NCBI GenBank assembly: GCA_021847605.1
Contig: JAJZQN010000003.1
Coordinates: 62,001-126,000 of the forward strand
Origin: Pseudomonadota bacterium
Lineage (GTDB): Bacteria; Pseudomonadota; Alphaproteobacteria; Sphingomonadales; Sphingomonadaceae
Length of the DNA stretch: 64,000 bases
Reading direction: 5' to 3'
Positions 17,689-25,786 of the stretch are shown here, one piece after another. Numbering within the stretch: the first letter of the stretch is position 1; each line of letters starts with the position of its first letter. Position numbers and translations under genes: made by a program. The notes under the pieces were generated by a model. It saw only the letters and a list, made by a program, of their open reading frames with translations. It was not told the DNA's origin and ran no database searches.

Positions 17689-18534
17689 TTGGACAAGACG
17701 GTTTTGCGCGCTGCGCTGTTTCAGATGACGAGCGGCATCGATCCCGCCGCCAATGCCGCCGCCATCGTGGAGATGGCGAAGCGGGCAAAGGGGGAGGGTG
17801 CCGACATGCTCTTCACCCCCGAAATGGCCGGCTATCTCGACAGTAACCGTCAGCGTGCAGCCGACATTTTGCGCAACGAGGCGGAGGACATCGTGCTGGC
17901 GCAGGTGCGCGAAGCCGCCGCGCGCGAAGGGCTGTGGGTCCATATCGGCTCGCTGCCACTGAAGGACGAGCGCGCCGACGGCCGTCGCGCCAACCGCAGC
18001 TTCCTGATCGATGACAGCGGCGCCATCCGCGCCCGCTATGACAAGATCCATCTGTTCGACGTCGATCTCGCCACCGGCGAAAGCTGGCGCGAATCTTCGG
18101 TCTATGGGCCGGGGAAACAGGTGGTCGCGGCCGACACGCCATGGGGGCGGATGGGCTTTTCCATCTGCTATGACATGCGCTTCCCTGATCTCTACCGCGC
18201 GCTCACCAATGCCGGGGCGACCATCTTGCTCACGCCGGCCGCCTTCACCGTGCCGACCGGCAAGGCGCACTGGCACGTCCTGCTACGCGCTCGCGCGATC
18301 GAGGCGGGTTGCTTCGTCATCGCTACGGCACAGGTCGGTACCCATCAGGACGGCCGCACCACCTATGGTCACAGCATCGCCATCGACCCATGGGGCGAAG
18401 TGCTGCTCGACATGGGGGACGAGAGTGGCCTTGGCCTCGTCGATCTCGACCTCACCCGCATCGCGGATGTTCGCAGCCGCGTGCCTGCCCTCGCCAATCG
18501 CCGCACCATCCCGGCGGATGTTACCCTTTCATGA
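17689..18534 (+). CDS. Carbon-nitrogen hydrolase (Nit1/Nit2-type amidase)
   Basis: This 281 aa nitrilase-superfamily protein has the Glu-Lys-Cys triad visible as Glu45 in 'LFTPEMAGYL', Lys119 in 'RYDKIHLFDV' and Cys160 in 'SICYDMRFPDLYR'. The sequence type is that of Nit1/NIT2-like enzymes, which hydrolyse deaminated glutathione or omega-amides, so it may repair damaged glutathione. That fits its place directly after glutaredoxin. The start is TTG, 2 nt after the grxC stop, indicating coupled translation. Cytoplasmic. Confidence 0.9.
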   Translation: MDKTVLRAALFQMTSGIDPAANAAAIVEMAKRAKGEGADMLFTPEMAGYLDSNRQRAADILRNEAEDIVLAQVREAAAREGLWVHIGSLPLKDERADGRRANRSFLIDDSGAIRARYDKIHLFDVDLATGESWRESSVYGPGKQVVAADTPWGRMGFSICYDMRFPDLYRALTNAGATILLTPAAFTVPTGKAHWHVLLRARAIEAGCFVIATAQVGTHQDGRTTYGHSIAIDPWGEVLLDMGDESGLGLVDLDLTRIADVRSRVPALANRRTIPADVTLS

Positions 18535-18544
18535 TTGTTCTGGC

Positions 18545-19027
18545 ATGATCGTCTTCGACCTGAAATGCGAAGGGCAGGGCCATGTGTTCGAAGCATGGTT
18601 CGGCTCCAGCGCGGACTATGAAAATCAGAAAACGCGCGGCCTGCTCGCCTGTCCGATCTGCGGCGACATGCGCGTGGGTAAGGCGCTGATGGCGCCCGCC
18701 GTCGCTGCCAAGGGCAACAGCCGCCCCGACACCCCTCGACCCGGCGCAGAGTCGCCGTCAGCGCCCGTCCCCATGGGCACGGCCGACGAAACGAAGATGC
18801 GCGCCCTGATTGAGGCGCTGGGGCAGGCGCAACAGAAAGTGCTGGAAAATTCCACCTGGGTCGGCCCCGACTTCGCCGATCAGGCCCGCGCCATGCATTA
18901 TGGCGAACAGGACCGCACCAGCATCCATGGCGAAGTCGCCCCGGCCGAAGCGAAAGCCCTGATCGCCGAAGGCGTGGAAGTCGCCCCCCTGCCACTTCCG
19001 GTCATTCCGCCGCAGGCCAAGAATTGA
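18545..19027 (+). CDS. DUF1178 family zinc-ribbon-like protein
   Basis: This 160 aa protein starts MIVFDLKCEGQGHVFEAWFGSS with a CxxC pair later in 'CPICGDM', and has the conserved C-terminus 'RAMHYGEQDRTSIHGEVAPAEAKAL' (quoted in part). This is DUF1178, a family found beside grxC and nitrilase genes in alphaproteobacteria and without known function. The start is the ATG 10 nt after the nitrilase stop; the track shows it only as the end of a longer ORF. A disordered Pro/Ala-rich segment lies around residues 55-80. Confidence 0.85.
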   Translation: MIVFDLKCEGQGHVFEAWFGSSADYENQKTRGLLACPICGDMRVGKALMAPAVAAKGNSRPDTPRPGAESPSAPVPMGTADETKMRALIEALGQAQQKVLENSTWVGPDFADQARAMHYGEQDRTSIHGEVAPAEAKALIAEGVEVAPLPLPVIPPQAKN

Positions 19028-19062
19028 CGCCTTCGCCCCGGCATAATAGAGCGACCTCGGCC

Positions 19063-19139
19063 GCGCCCATAGCTCAGCAGGATAGAGCGTTGGATTCCTA
19101 ATCCAAAGGCCACTGGTTCGAATCCAGTTGGGCGCACCA
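19063..19139 (+). tRNA. tRNA-Arg (anticodon CCT)
   Basis: A 77 nt cloverleaf: acceptor GCGCCCA / TGGGCGC, D-arm GCTC...GAGC, anticodon stem-loop TTGGA-TTCCTAA-TCCAA giving CCT (reads AGG), T-arm CTGGTTCGAATCCAG, discriminator A and an encoded CCA end. No integrase or attachment-site duplication is seen next to it. Confidence 0.95.
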
Positions 19140-19303
19140 TTATTTTTTGCCTCAGGTGCCGGCGCGGGCATCCGCCCGCTTGGCTATCCTCGCATAAGCT
19201 CGGGCGGCCGTTCGGCCTTGCGAACCCTGACGGGTTCGATGGCGCTCCCTCTGGCCGCACCATTGCTACCCCATCGCCTCCGTCGGCTTGCTCAATCCCA
19301 ACC

Positions 19304-19333
19304 CCGTTCGCTTCGAGCGAAGTCGAGAAGCGG
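19304..19333. repeat. REP-like palindrome, sphingomonad repeat copy 2
   Basis: CCGTTCGCTTCGAGCG followed by AAGTCGAGAAGCGG is a variant of the 5321 copy with compensating T-to-C and A-to-G changes in the arms (GCTTC/GAAGC). It sits in the 250 nt gap between tRNA-Arg and the cytochrome-YceI gene. Confidence 0.75.
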
Positions 19334-19392
19334 CAAGCCCCACGAACGGCCCTTAGCGGACGCCCCCTTTTCGGAAGCGCCCGCCATGTCCG

Positions 19393-20649
19393 TCACTTCT
19401 TTTTGGCGGTAAAGCTGAAGTCCAGCGCGACCTGTGGGGCAAGGCCATTGCTGCTGTCGCCATTGCCCACGCCGAACGGCGCTCGCAGGATGCTGGCCGA
19501 TCCCGTCACCTTGCGCGTGTCGCCGCTGCCCGACAGGGTGAAGCGGATGCTCTGCGGCCGCGATACGCCTTTCAGCGTCAGCTTGCCCTTGGCGCGATAG
19601 GCATTGGCGCCGGTCTTTTCCGCGCCCGTCGCGGTGAAGGTCGCGGTCGGATGCGCCGCCACGCCGAAAAACTCGTCGCCCGGCAGCATGCCGTCCTTAT
19701 ACGCATCGCCCACGCTGGCGCTCGCCATGTCGATCACCGCCTTGATGGTGGCGCTCTCCGGATGGTCGGGGTCCATCACGATGTCGGCGGTCCATTTACC
19801 GAAGCTGCCGCTGATCGCCTCGCCGTCATTGCCCACCGAAAAGCCGATCCGGCCACCGGGCTGCACCGTCCATGCGGGGGGCGGCCCGACCGGGGCGTCC
19901 TCGGCGACAACGGCATTGGCGACGTTGGTCATTCCATTGTCGGCGTTGCCGGCAGCCATGGCTGCGTTGTCGACGGCATCGTCCCCGTCCTCTGCCATGT
20001 CATCCGCCGTCGTTCCGTTATCCGCCAATGCGACGGGGACAACCGGAGGCGCCGGTGCTGGCAGGATGGCGCGCCCCACCCCGAAACCGACCAGGATCAG
20101 GGCAGGCAGCCCGACCAGCAACGCCACCGACCGACGCGGCATCATCCGCCAGATCAGGCCATCACCCATCAGGAAATGGTGCCGCACCGCGCCCGCGACA
20201 TGCAGCGCGAACAGCGCGATGCCCAGCCATGCGATCAGGCTATGCCCACCCTCTGCCAGTCGATGGCTGGCGGCCGGCAGCGGCAGGTGGGGCAGGGGAA
20301 TGGTCCCGAATATCAGCGTCGGCACCTTGACCTTCGCCGTCGATACCAGCGCCCATCCGGTCAGCGGCGCGCCCAGCATGAACGCATAGAGGCCGACATG
20401 CACGCCCGACGCCAACGCGCCCTGCCATCCGCCTTCCAGCTTGGCCGGGCGCGGCTTCCAGTATCGCACGACGATCCGCGCCAGCGTCAGCACCAATATG
20501 CTGATCCCCACCGACTTATGCAGTTGGAACAGGGAAAAGCCGCGCGCGCCCAGACTCTCCAGCGCCCATCCGACGCTGATCTGGAAAGCGAGCAGGGGGG
20601 CGATCGCCCAGTGCAGGACAATGGCGATCTGGCTGTAACGTTGCGGCAT
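19393..20649 (-). CDS. Cytochrome b561 - YceI fusion protein
   Basis: This 418 aa two-domain protein has an N-terminal part (about 1-200) that is a four-helix cytochrome b561-type membrane domain, with candidate haem ligands in 'IVLHWAIAP', 'QLHKSVGI', 'GGHSLIAW' and 'ALHVAGAVRHHF', plus one more hydrophobic segment near 175-195. An Asp/Ala/Asn-rich linker (about 205-260) leads to a YceI-like lipocalin domain (about 270-418): 'GRIGFSVGNDGEAISGSFGKW' (quoted in part) and 'KLTLKGVSRPQ'. YceI folds bind polyisoprenoids such as ubiquinone-8. A b-type cytochrome joined to a quinone-binding periplasmic domain suggests electron transfer at the membrane surface. Confidence 0.85.
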   Translation of the reverse strand: MPQRYSQIAIVLHWAIAPLLAFQISVGWALESLGARGFSLFQLHKSVGISILVLTLARIVVRYWKPRPAKLEGGWQGALASGVHVGLYAFMLGAPLTGWALVSTAKVKVPTLIFGTIPLPHLPLPAASHRLAEGGHSLIAWLGIALFALHVAGAVRHHFLMGDGLIWRMMPRRSVALLVGLPALILVGFGVGRAILPAPAPPVVPVALADNGTTADDMAEDGDDAVDNAAMAAGNADNGMTNVANAVVAEDAPVGPPPAWTVQPGGRIGFSVGNDGEAISGSFGKWTADIVMDPDHPESATIKAVIDMASASVGDAYKDGMLPGDEFFGVAAHPTATFTATGAEKTGANAYRAKGKLTLKGVSRPQSIRFTLSGSGDTRKVTGSASILRAPFGVGNGDSSNGLAPQVALDFSFTAKKK

Positions 20650-20737
20650 GAAATGTCCCCGAAATAACTGGGGTGCAAATTATGTCGCCTGCGCAACCAA
20701 GTCTATCGGCCGCCGCGCAACGGATCGTTTCCCCGCT

Positions 20738-22084
20738 TCACTCCAGATCGATCGCCTTTGCCTGCGCGTCCGGCAATTGCGCGCCCATGACCTTCGCCAG
20801 CGTCGGGGCGATGGCCCGCATGTCGACCCGGCCCAGATCCTTGCCCTTCGCCACGCCCTTGCCCATCAGCAGCAAGGTGGATTGCAGATTGGCGGGGCCG
20901 GGGAAGTAACCGTGCATCCCCTTGACCGGCGTCGGCGCCACCACCGGCGCGCTGGCGCCCCGAAAGATGTCGGTGACGAAGCCGGGCTTCAGGTTGATGG
21001 TGAAACTGGGTTGGGGATTGCCGCCCAGGCGGGCGACTTCGGCCCGGTCGGCAACCCGATCGATCCCGTTGGCGGGATTGGCCGCCAGCGTGTCGAGCAG
21101 CGTCCTGACCCGCGCGGTCAGCACGGCATCGTCGGGCCGCGCCAGCATGATCGCGGCCGACCCGCCCGAAATCCACGGCATCGCCTGCCAGGACGCGACC
21201 TTGCCATCCCTGTCCAGCGTAATGAGGCCCGCGTCGATGAACGGGCGGAACAGGTTGACGCCCGTATGCGTCGCTTCAAACCCATGGTCGCTCGCGACCG
21301 CGATCACCGCGTCGGGATGCGCCTTCTGCTCGGCGGCGATCAGATCGCCGACGATGGCGTCGATCTTTTCCAGCACCGCCTTGGCCTGCGGCGTATCCGG
21401 TCCCACGCCATGCTGCTCATGGTCCAGCGCGGTCAGATATACGGTCAGGAATTCGGGCTTATGTTTCGCGATCAGCGCGGCGGCAAAGCGCCCGCGGTTC
21501 TGGTCGCCCGTCAGGCTTTCGTCGATGCCCATGGCATAGGATTGCCCGACCGCCGTCTCCAGTTCGCCTTTCAGCCCCGGCGTCGCCAGCGCGTCCAGCA
21601 GCTTGGCGTCGTCTGCATGCCCCGTGCGCCAAATCTGCGGCAGGTTCCAGTTCAGCTCCTTGGCCGCGACGCTGACGGGCCAGTGGATATTGCCGGTGGT
21701 CAGCCCCGCCTTGCTGGCGGCCTGCCACAGGGTCGGCACTTTCACATCCTGCGCATACCAGTACCAGCCGCCCTGATTGATGCCCATGGGGTCGAAACTA
21801 TTATTGGCGACGATCCCGTGCGTGGCGGGCGCAACCCCCGTCATCAACGTCGTGTGGCTGGGATAGGTCAGCGTCGGCAGCACGCCGGTCACGCCCGACG
21901 CATGCGCGCCCTGCGTCAGGAAGCGGCGCAGATTGGGGATGGAAAGGCCGCGCTTCTCCGCCTCCATCACATCGCCGGGCCGCAACCCGTCGATGGAAAT
22001 GAGCAGCACCGGCTCTGCCTGCGCTACCGCCGGGACGGCACTGGCGAGGAGGAGGGGGATCAGCGCAAAATTTTTCAAGATCAT
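20738..22084 (-). CDS. Exported alkaline-phosphatase-superfamily phosphodiesterase (NPP-like)
   Basis: This 448 aa protein has a signal peptide (about 1-22, cleavage near VAQA). Metal and nucleophile motifs of nucleotide pyrophosphatase/phosphodiesterases are present: 'LISIDGLRPGD' (Asp32), 'PTLTYPSHTTLMTG' (probable nucleophile Thr73), 'ALDHEQHGVGPDT' and 'ASDHGFEATHTGV'. It would hydrolyse phosphodiesters or nucleotide pyrophosphates in the periplasm. The TonB-dependent receptor gene lies directly upstream on the same strand, so the two may form a scavenging unit: receptor imports, enzyme cleaves. Substrate unknown. Confidence 0.85.
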   Translation of the reverse strand: MILKNFALIPLLLASAVPAVAQAEPVLLISIDGLRPGDVMEAEKRGLSIPNLRRFLTQGAHASGVTGVLPTLTYPSHTTLMTGVAPATHGIVANNSFDPMGINQGGWYWYAQDVKVPTLWQAASKAGLTTGNIHWPVSVAAKELNWNLPQIWRTGHADDAKLLDALATPGLKGELETAVGQSYAMGIDESLTGDQNRGRFAAALIAKHKPEFLTVYLTALDHEQHGVGPDTPQAKAVLEKIDAIVGDLIAAEQKAHPDAVIAVASDHGFEATHTGVNLFRPFIDAGLITLDRDGKVASWQAMPWISGGSAAIMLARPDDAVLTARVRTLLDTLAANPANGIDRVADRAEVARLGGNPQPSFTINLKPGFVTDIFRGASAPVVAPTPVKGMHGYFPGPANLQSTLLLMGKGVAKGKDLGRVDMRAIAPTLAKVMGAQLPDAQAKAIDLE

Positions 22085-22094
22085 GTCTCCACCG

Positions 22095-22149
22095 CCGTTC
22101 GCTTCGAGCGTGTCGAGAAGCGTTTCTCGACTGCGCTCGAAACGAACGG
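22095..22149. repeat. Two sphingomonad REP copies in opposite orientation
   Basis: Copy A (22095-22122) reads CCGTTCGCTTCGAGCG-TGTCGAGAAGCG. Copy B (22121-22149) read on the minus strand is CCGTTCGTTTCGAGCG-CAGTCGAGAAACG. They abut head to head between two co-directional genes and can fold as two hairpins or one long stem. Confidence 0.8.
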
Positions 22150-22159
22150 TGCTTTCTGT

Positions 22160-24481
22160 TTAGAACCCGGCCTTCAGCGTGACGAAGAATTGCTGCGGCG
22201 CGCCGACCAGCAATGTCTGTGCGTCGCCGCTATTGCCAAAGCCGCCCGAACCGATCGTGCCGACATATTTCTTGTCGAACAGGTTGGATGCGTTCACCTG
22301 CACTTCGATCTTGTCGGTGAAGCGATAGCCCATCGACGCATCCACCAGCACCCGGCCGGGTACCGACACATCGTTGGTGTAGCTGTAATAGCGGCGCGAC
22401 ATGTAATTGACGCCGACCCGCGCGAACAGCGGACCATTGTCATAGTTGAATTCGCCGCGCGCCATATGCTTGGGGCTGTCGACCACGGTCTTGCCCTTGA
22501 TCGCGGCGACCAGCGTCCCGTCGGAGCTGTTCAGCACATCGTCGCGATAGGTCGCGTCGGTATAGCTGTACGAACCATAGAGGTTGAACCCGGAACCGAG
22601 GTTGAACGTGCCTGCCGCTTCCACGCCCACGGCGCGCACGCCGCCGACATTCTGTAACGCGGAGGCCAGACCCTGGATCGGGCTACCAACCGTGACGGCC
22701 AGCAGGCGGTTCTTGAAATTGACCAGATAGGCGCCCAGCGTACCATTGAAGCGCGACGTGTTGTACCGCAGGCCCAGTTCCCACGTATCGGACGTTTCTG
22801 GCTTCAGGTCATCCTTGATCGCATCGAACCCGGCCTGATTGGTCGAAAAGGGGCCGGTCGTGGTGGCGCTGGCGAATGCGCGCGTAACCTGCGTGAAGCC
22901 GCCGAAGATTTCCGCTTCGGGCGACAGTTCGACCGCGAAACCGGCATGGGGCTGGAACCAGTCCTGCGCCTTGATCTTGCCCTCGGGGAAGGTCGCCTGA
23001 ACGATGGCTTCCGCCTTGTTCTTAACCTGAAAACCCTTCCAGCCCAGATTGATCGTCACCATGCCCAGGTCGATCTTGTCCTGCACATGATATTGGAACG
23101 TGTCGGTGGTGAAATCGAACTCCCACTGGGTCGCGAACGGGTTCTTGGGATAGTCGCGGAAGCTCAGGCCCGGATTGGTGCTGCTGGCAAAGGCATAGAA
23201 GCGGCGCGCCTGATTGAACTGGTTGTTCTCATACCATGCGCCGACGCTCAGTTGCTGAATGCCCAGCGTATAGTCGACGCTGCCGAACACGCCGATGCGG
23301 TCCATCTCATATTCGGTGGTACGGATCGACATGGGCACGCCGTTGGGGCTGGGGGTATAGGGCGTCGCCCACAGGCCCATGCCGCTGTTCTTATGATAAT
23401 ATCCCTTGATCTTGAACGTCGCCTGTTCGCCGATCGGCGTGGTCAGGCCGATCGCGCCCAGCCAGTCCTTGCGCAGGCCGGCCGCGTCATAATAGGCGTC
23501 GTCCGCGCTGGTGACATTGCCCGGATAGACCTGACCACCCGCGACACTCGCGCCGCTATAGTCATAAAGGCCATCGGGGAAGGGCGACCCGCCATTGTTG
23601 CTGACCAGATCGACGTCGTTCAGGCGATTGGCATAGTCGATCGCGCGGGCATAGTCGGGCGACGTATTGTCCCAATCCCAGCCGAGGCGACGGATCATGC
23701 CCATCGACATGTCCTGATAATCCTGCTCGCGGCGGTCCGAATAGCTCAGCCAGCCGTCGATCTTGGCTTCTCCCACGGGGATGATGACCTTTGCATTGCC
23801 CATATGCTGGTCCTGCGTACCATTGCCCTTATATTTGTCGGTCGACCCATAGCCGTAGGAGGCATAGCCGCGAATGCCGTCGCGCGTACCCAGCGCAATG
23901 CGGGTAAAGGCGCGCCATGTTTCGTCGCTGCCATAGGTCAGGTTGCCCTGCGCGCCGAACGCGCCACCGCTCAGATAATCGGCCGGATCGGCGGAAAAGC
24001 TCTCCACCGTACCGCCCAGATTGCCGGTCGCCTGCGTACCGAGCGAACCCGCGCCCTGCGACACGCGCACGCTGCCGATATTCTCGCTGCTGATCGCGCG
24101 GGTCAGGTGCAGGCCGTTATGATTGCCATAGCTCATGTCGCCCAGCGGAATGCCGTCGAACGTGAAGCCGAGCTGGTTCTGGCTGAAACTGCGGATGGTG
24201 ACGCGCTGCGACCATTCATAATTGCCGAACGGGTCGGCCGACTGGAAATTGACGCTGGGCAGTTTTTCGATGGCTTTCAGAGCATTGGTGCCCGGCGTCA
24301 GCGTCACGAGATCGCGCGTGGTGATTTCCTGCACCTGCCGCGTTTCGCCGCGGCCGAACACGATGATTTCCGCGCTGTCGGCCGGCGCATCGGCCGCATC
24401 GGCGGGGGCGGCATTCTGCGCAAAGGCGGGCGCGGCGCCCAATATGGTGGAGGCGAGCAGCAAGGCTGTGATCGGACGCAT
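22160..24481 (-). CDS. TonB-dependent outer-membrane receptor
   Basis: This 773 aa protein has a signal peptide (MRPITALLLASTILGAAPAFAQ). A plug domain follows: a TonB-box-like 'AEIIVFGRGE', 'QVQEITTRDLVTLTPGTNALKAIEKLPSVN' (quoted in part) and 'SQGAGSLGTQATGNLGG'. The long beta-barrel ends in 'QQFFVTLKAGF', with the terminal Phe needed for outer-membrane assembly. It resembles sphingomonad receptors of unknown ligand rather than classical siderophore receptors. I trimmed the track start (24616) to the ATG at 24481 because the signal peptide begins there. The downstream phosphodiesterase suggests a phosphorylated or nucleotide-like ligand. Confidence 0.88.
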   Translation of the reverse strand: MRPITALLLASTILGAAPAFAQNAAPADAADAPADSAEIIVFGRGETRQVQEITTRDLVTLTPGTNALKAIEKLPSVNFQSADPFGNYEWSQRVTIRSFSQNQLGFTFDGIPLGDMSYGNHNGLHLTRAISSENIGSVRVSQGAGSLGTQATGNLGGTVESFSADPADYLSGGAFGAQGNLTYGSDETWRAFTRIALGTRDGIRGYASYGYGSTDKYKGNGTQDQHMGNAKVIIPVGEAKIDGWLSYSDRREQDYQDMSMGMIRRLGWDWDNTSPDYARAIDYANRLNDVDLVSNNGGSPFPDGLYDYSGASVAGGQVYPGNVTSADDAYYDAAGLRKDWLGAIGLTTPIGEQATFKIKGYYHKNSGMGLWATPYTPSPNGVPMSIRTTEYEMDRIGVFGSVDYTLGIQQLSVGAWYENNQFNQARRFYAFASSTNPGLSFRDYPKNPFATQWEFDFTTDTFQYHVQDKIDLGMVTINLGWKGFQVKNKAEAIVQATFPEGKIKAQDWFQPHAGFAVELSPEAEIFGGFTQVTRAFASATTTGPFSTNQAGFDAIKDDLKPETSDTWELGLRYNTSRFNGTLGAYLVNFKNRLLAVTVGSPIQGLASALQNVGGVRAVGVEAAGTFNLGSGFNLYGSYSYTDATYRDDVLNSSDGTLVAAIKGKTVVDSPKHMARGEFNYDNGPLFARVGVNYMSRRYYSYTNDVSVPGRVLVDASMGYRFTDKIEVQVNASNLFDKKYVGTIGSGGFGNSGDAQTLLVGAPQQFFVTLKAGF

Positions 24482-24731
24482 GATGTGTTTCCCCTGTTGG
24501 CAATCGCCTGCGCGGCGATGCGTTGGGGGTGGCCCTAGGTGGGCGATGTTGCAGACCGATGTGGTGACGTTGACGAAACGAAGACGCATTGATGACAGAT
24601 GTGTCACGAAACGCACTTCTATTTTACATGTGTCATAAAGGTCGCAGTTGCGGCAATTTTATGGGTATGATTGCATAACGAACCGTGACGCTTATGAGGC
24701 GACACTATCACATTGCAGGGAATAACAGGAC

Positions 24732-25169
24732 ATGGCCAAACCCGAATCCTGGCGCTTCGCTCCCGAAGCCTATCGCTTCGTCACCAGCATCGATACGCGC
24801 TTTCAGGATCTCGATACCATGGGCCACATCAATAATGTGGCGATTTCGGGCATGTTCGAAACCGCGCGTATCCGCTTCCATCACCATCTGGGGCGCCATC
24901 CTCAGGAACAGGGCGTTCGCTGGCTGGTGGCCAATGTGAACCTGAACTTCATTCAGGAATCGCATTTCCCCTATCCGTTCGAAATTCATTGCGCGATCGG
25001 CCATATCGGCCGGACGAGCTGGACGATCAGCTCCGCCGCCTTTCAAAAGGGCGAATGCGTCGCCACCTGTGACACGACGGTCGTCACCCATGGCGCCGAA
25101 GGTCGCCGCTCGATCGAGGAATCGCTGCGCGAAGCGATGGAACGCAACTTCATCCTCCAGCCGGCATAA
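24732..25169 (+). CDS. Acyl-CoA thioesterase, hotdog fold (4HBT-like)
   Basis: This 145 aa protein has the 4-hydroxybenzoyl-CoA thioesterase/YbgC hotdog signature 'TRFQDLDTMGHINNVAI', where the Asp is the likely catalytic residue, followed by 'YPFEIHCAIGHIGRTSW'. It would hydrolyse an acyl-CoA or acyl-ACP thioester. The divergent TonB receptor is 250 nt upstream and the DUF983 gene converges from the right, so this gene is a single-gene unit. Confidence 0.85.
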   Translation: MAKPESWRFAPEAYRFVTSIDTRFQDLDTMGHINNVAISGMFETARIRFHHHLGRHPQEQGVRWLVANVNLNFIQESHFPYPFEIHCAIGHIGRTSWTISSAAFQKGECVATCDTTVVTHGAEGRRSIEESLREAMERNFILQPA

Positions 25170-25173
25170 GTCT

Positions 25174-25325
25174 GGTCAGGACTGCTCGACATTCAGAAGA
25201 TGGTGTGGCGAAAATGGTGAATTTTCGTGACCCGGAGCGCAGCGTACTTAAAGTACGTGAGCACCGGAAGCACGGAAATTCGCCATTTGCAGCCCGCCAG
25301 GGCTGAATGTCGAGCAGTCCTCACC
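25174..25325. repeat. Nested palindromic element, ~145 nt
   Basis: Outer arms AGGACTGCTCGACATTCAG (25178-25196) and CTGAATGTCGAGCAGTCCT (25303-25321) are a perfect 19 bp inverted repeat, extendable to 23 bp with one mismatch. Inside are nested complementary segments AAATGGTGAATTTTCGTG / CACGGAAATTCGCCATTT and a central odd palindrome CGTACTT-A-AAGTACG. The element fills the whole gap between convergent genes and overlaps the stop codon of the DUF983 gene. It can fold as one long interrupted hairpin on either strand. Confidence 0.85.
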
Positions 25326-25692
25326 GAAATCCGTACATCCGCTTTGCCCACTGAAACGCAATGACCGCGCCCTTTACCGGCTGGATCATCGCGACCGCCA
25401 AAATCGCGGCCAGCGTGGGCCAGATCGCCGCCTGCCAGCCAAGCGGGATGGACAGGGCGCTGTTCACCTCGATCATCAGCGGCACCAATATATGGCCCAG
25501 CAACAGGATGACGATATAGGCCGGGAAATCGTCGGCCCGATGCCCGTCCCATGGCTGGCCGCATGACGAACAGGCGGCGACCGGCTTCAGGAAACGGCCG
25601 AACAGCCGCCCCTCGCCACAGGCGGGGCATCGCCCGCGCAATCCCATGGCGATCGCTGGGCCAAGCGGGCGGGGCGGTGGTCCGTCAGTCAT
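25321..25692 (-). CDS. DUF983 family membrane protein
   Basis: This 123 aa protein has two N-terminal CxxC pairs in 'RGRCPACGEGRLFGRFLK' and 'CSSCGQPWDGH', then two hydrophobic segments (about 60-80 and 85-108). This is DUF983, an alphaproteobacterial family often found near cytochrome oxidase or DNA-metabolism genes, function unknown; the cysteines suggest a metal site on the cytoplasmic face. The stop codon lies inside the palindromic element. Starts with ATG at 25692. Confidence 0.85.
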   Translation of the reverse strand: MTDGPPPRPLGPAIAMGLRGRCPACGEGRLFGRFLKPVAACSSCGQPWDGHRADDFPAYIVILLLGHILVPLMIEVNSALSIPLGWQAAIWPTLAAILAVAMIQPVKGAVIAFQWAKRMYGFR

Positions 25693-25786
25693 GATTGCTG
25701 GCTAATCGCTGCGGGGCCGTCACGCAACATCGCCGGTCCCTTCACACGCCCTTTCGCGCCACGAAAAGCCTGTTAAAGGGGGCGTC

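Noticed and set aside
19063-19393. Integration site at tRNA-Arg
   Set aside because: No duplicated tRNA 3' end, integrase or composition change follows the gene.
20648-22657. 669 aa plus-strand ORF
   Set aside because: Antisense to the phosphodiesterase and receptor genes and runs through the REP pair; codon-bias shadow.
22946-24538. 530 aa plus-strand ORF
   Set aside because: Antisense to the TonB receptor, low-information translation.
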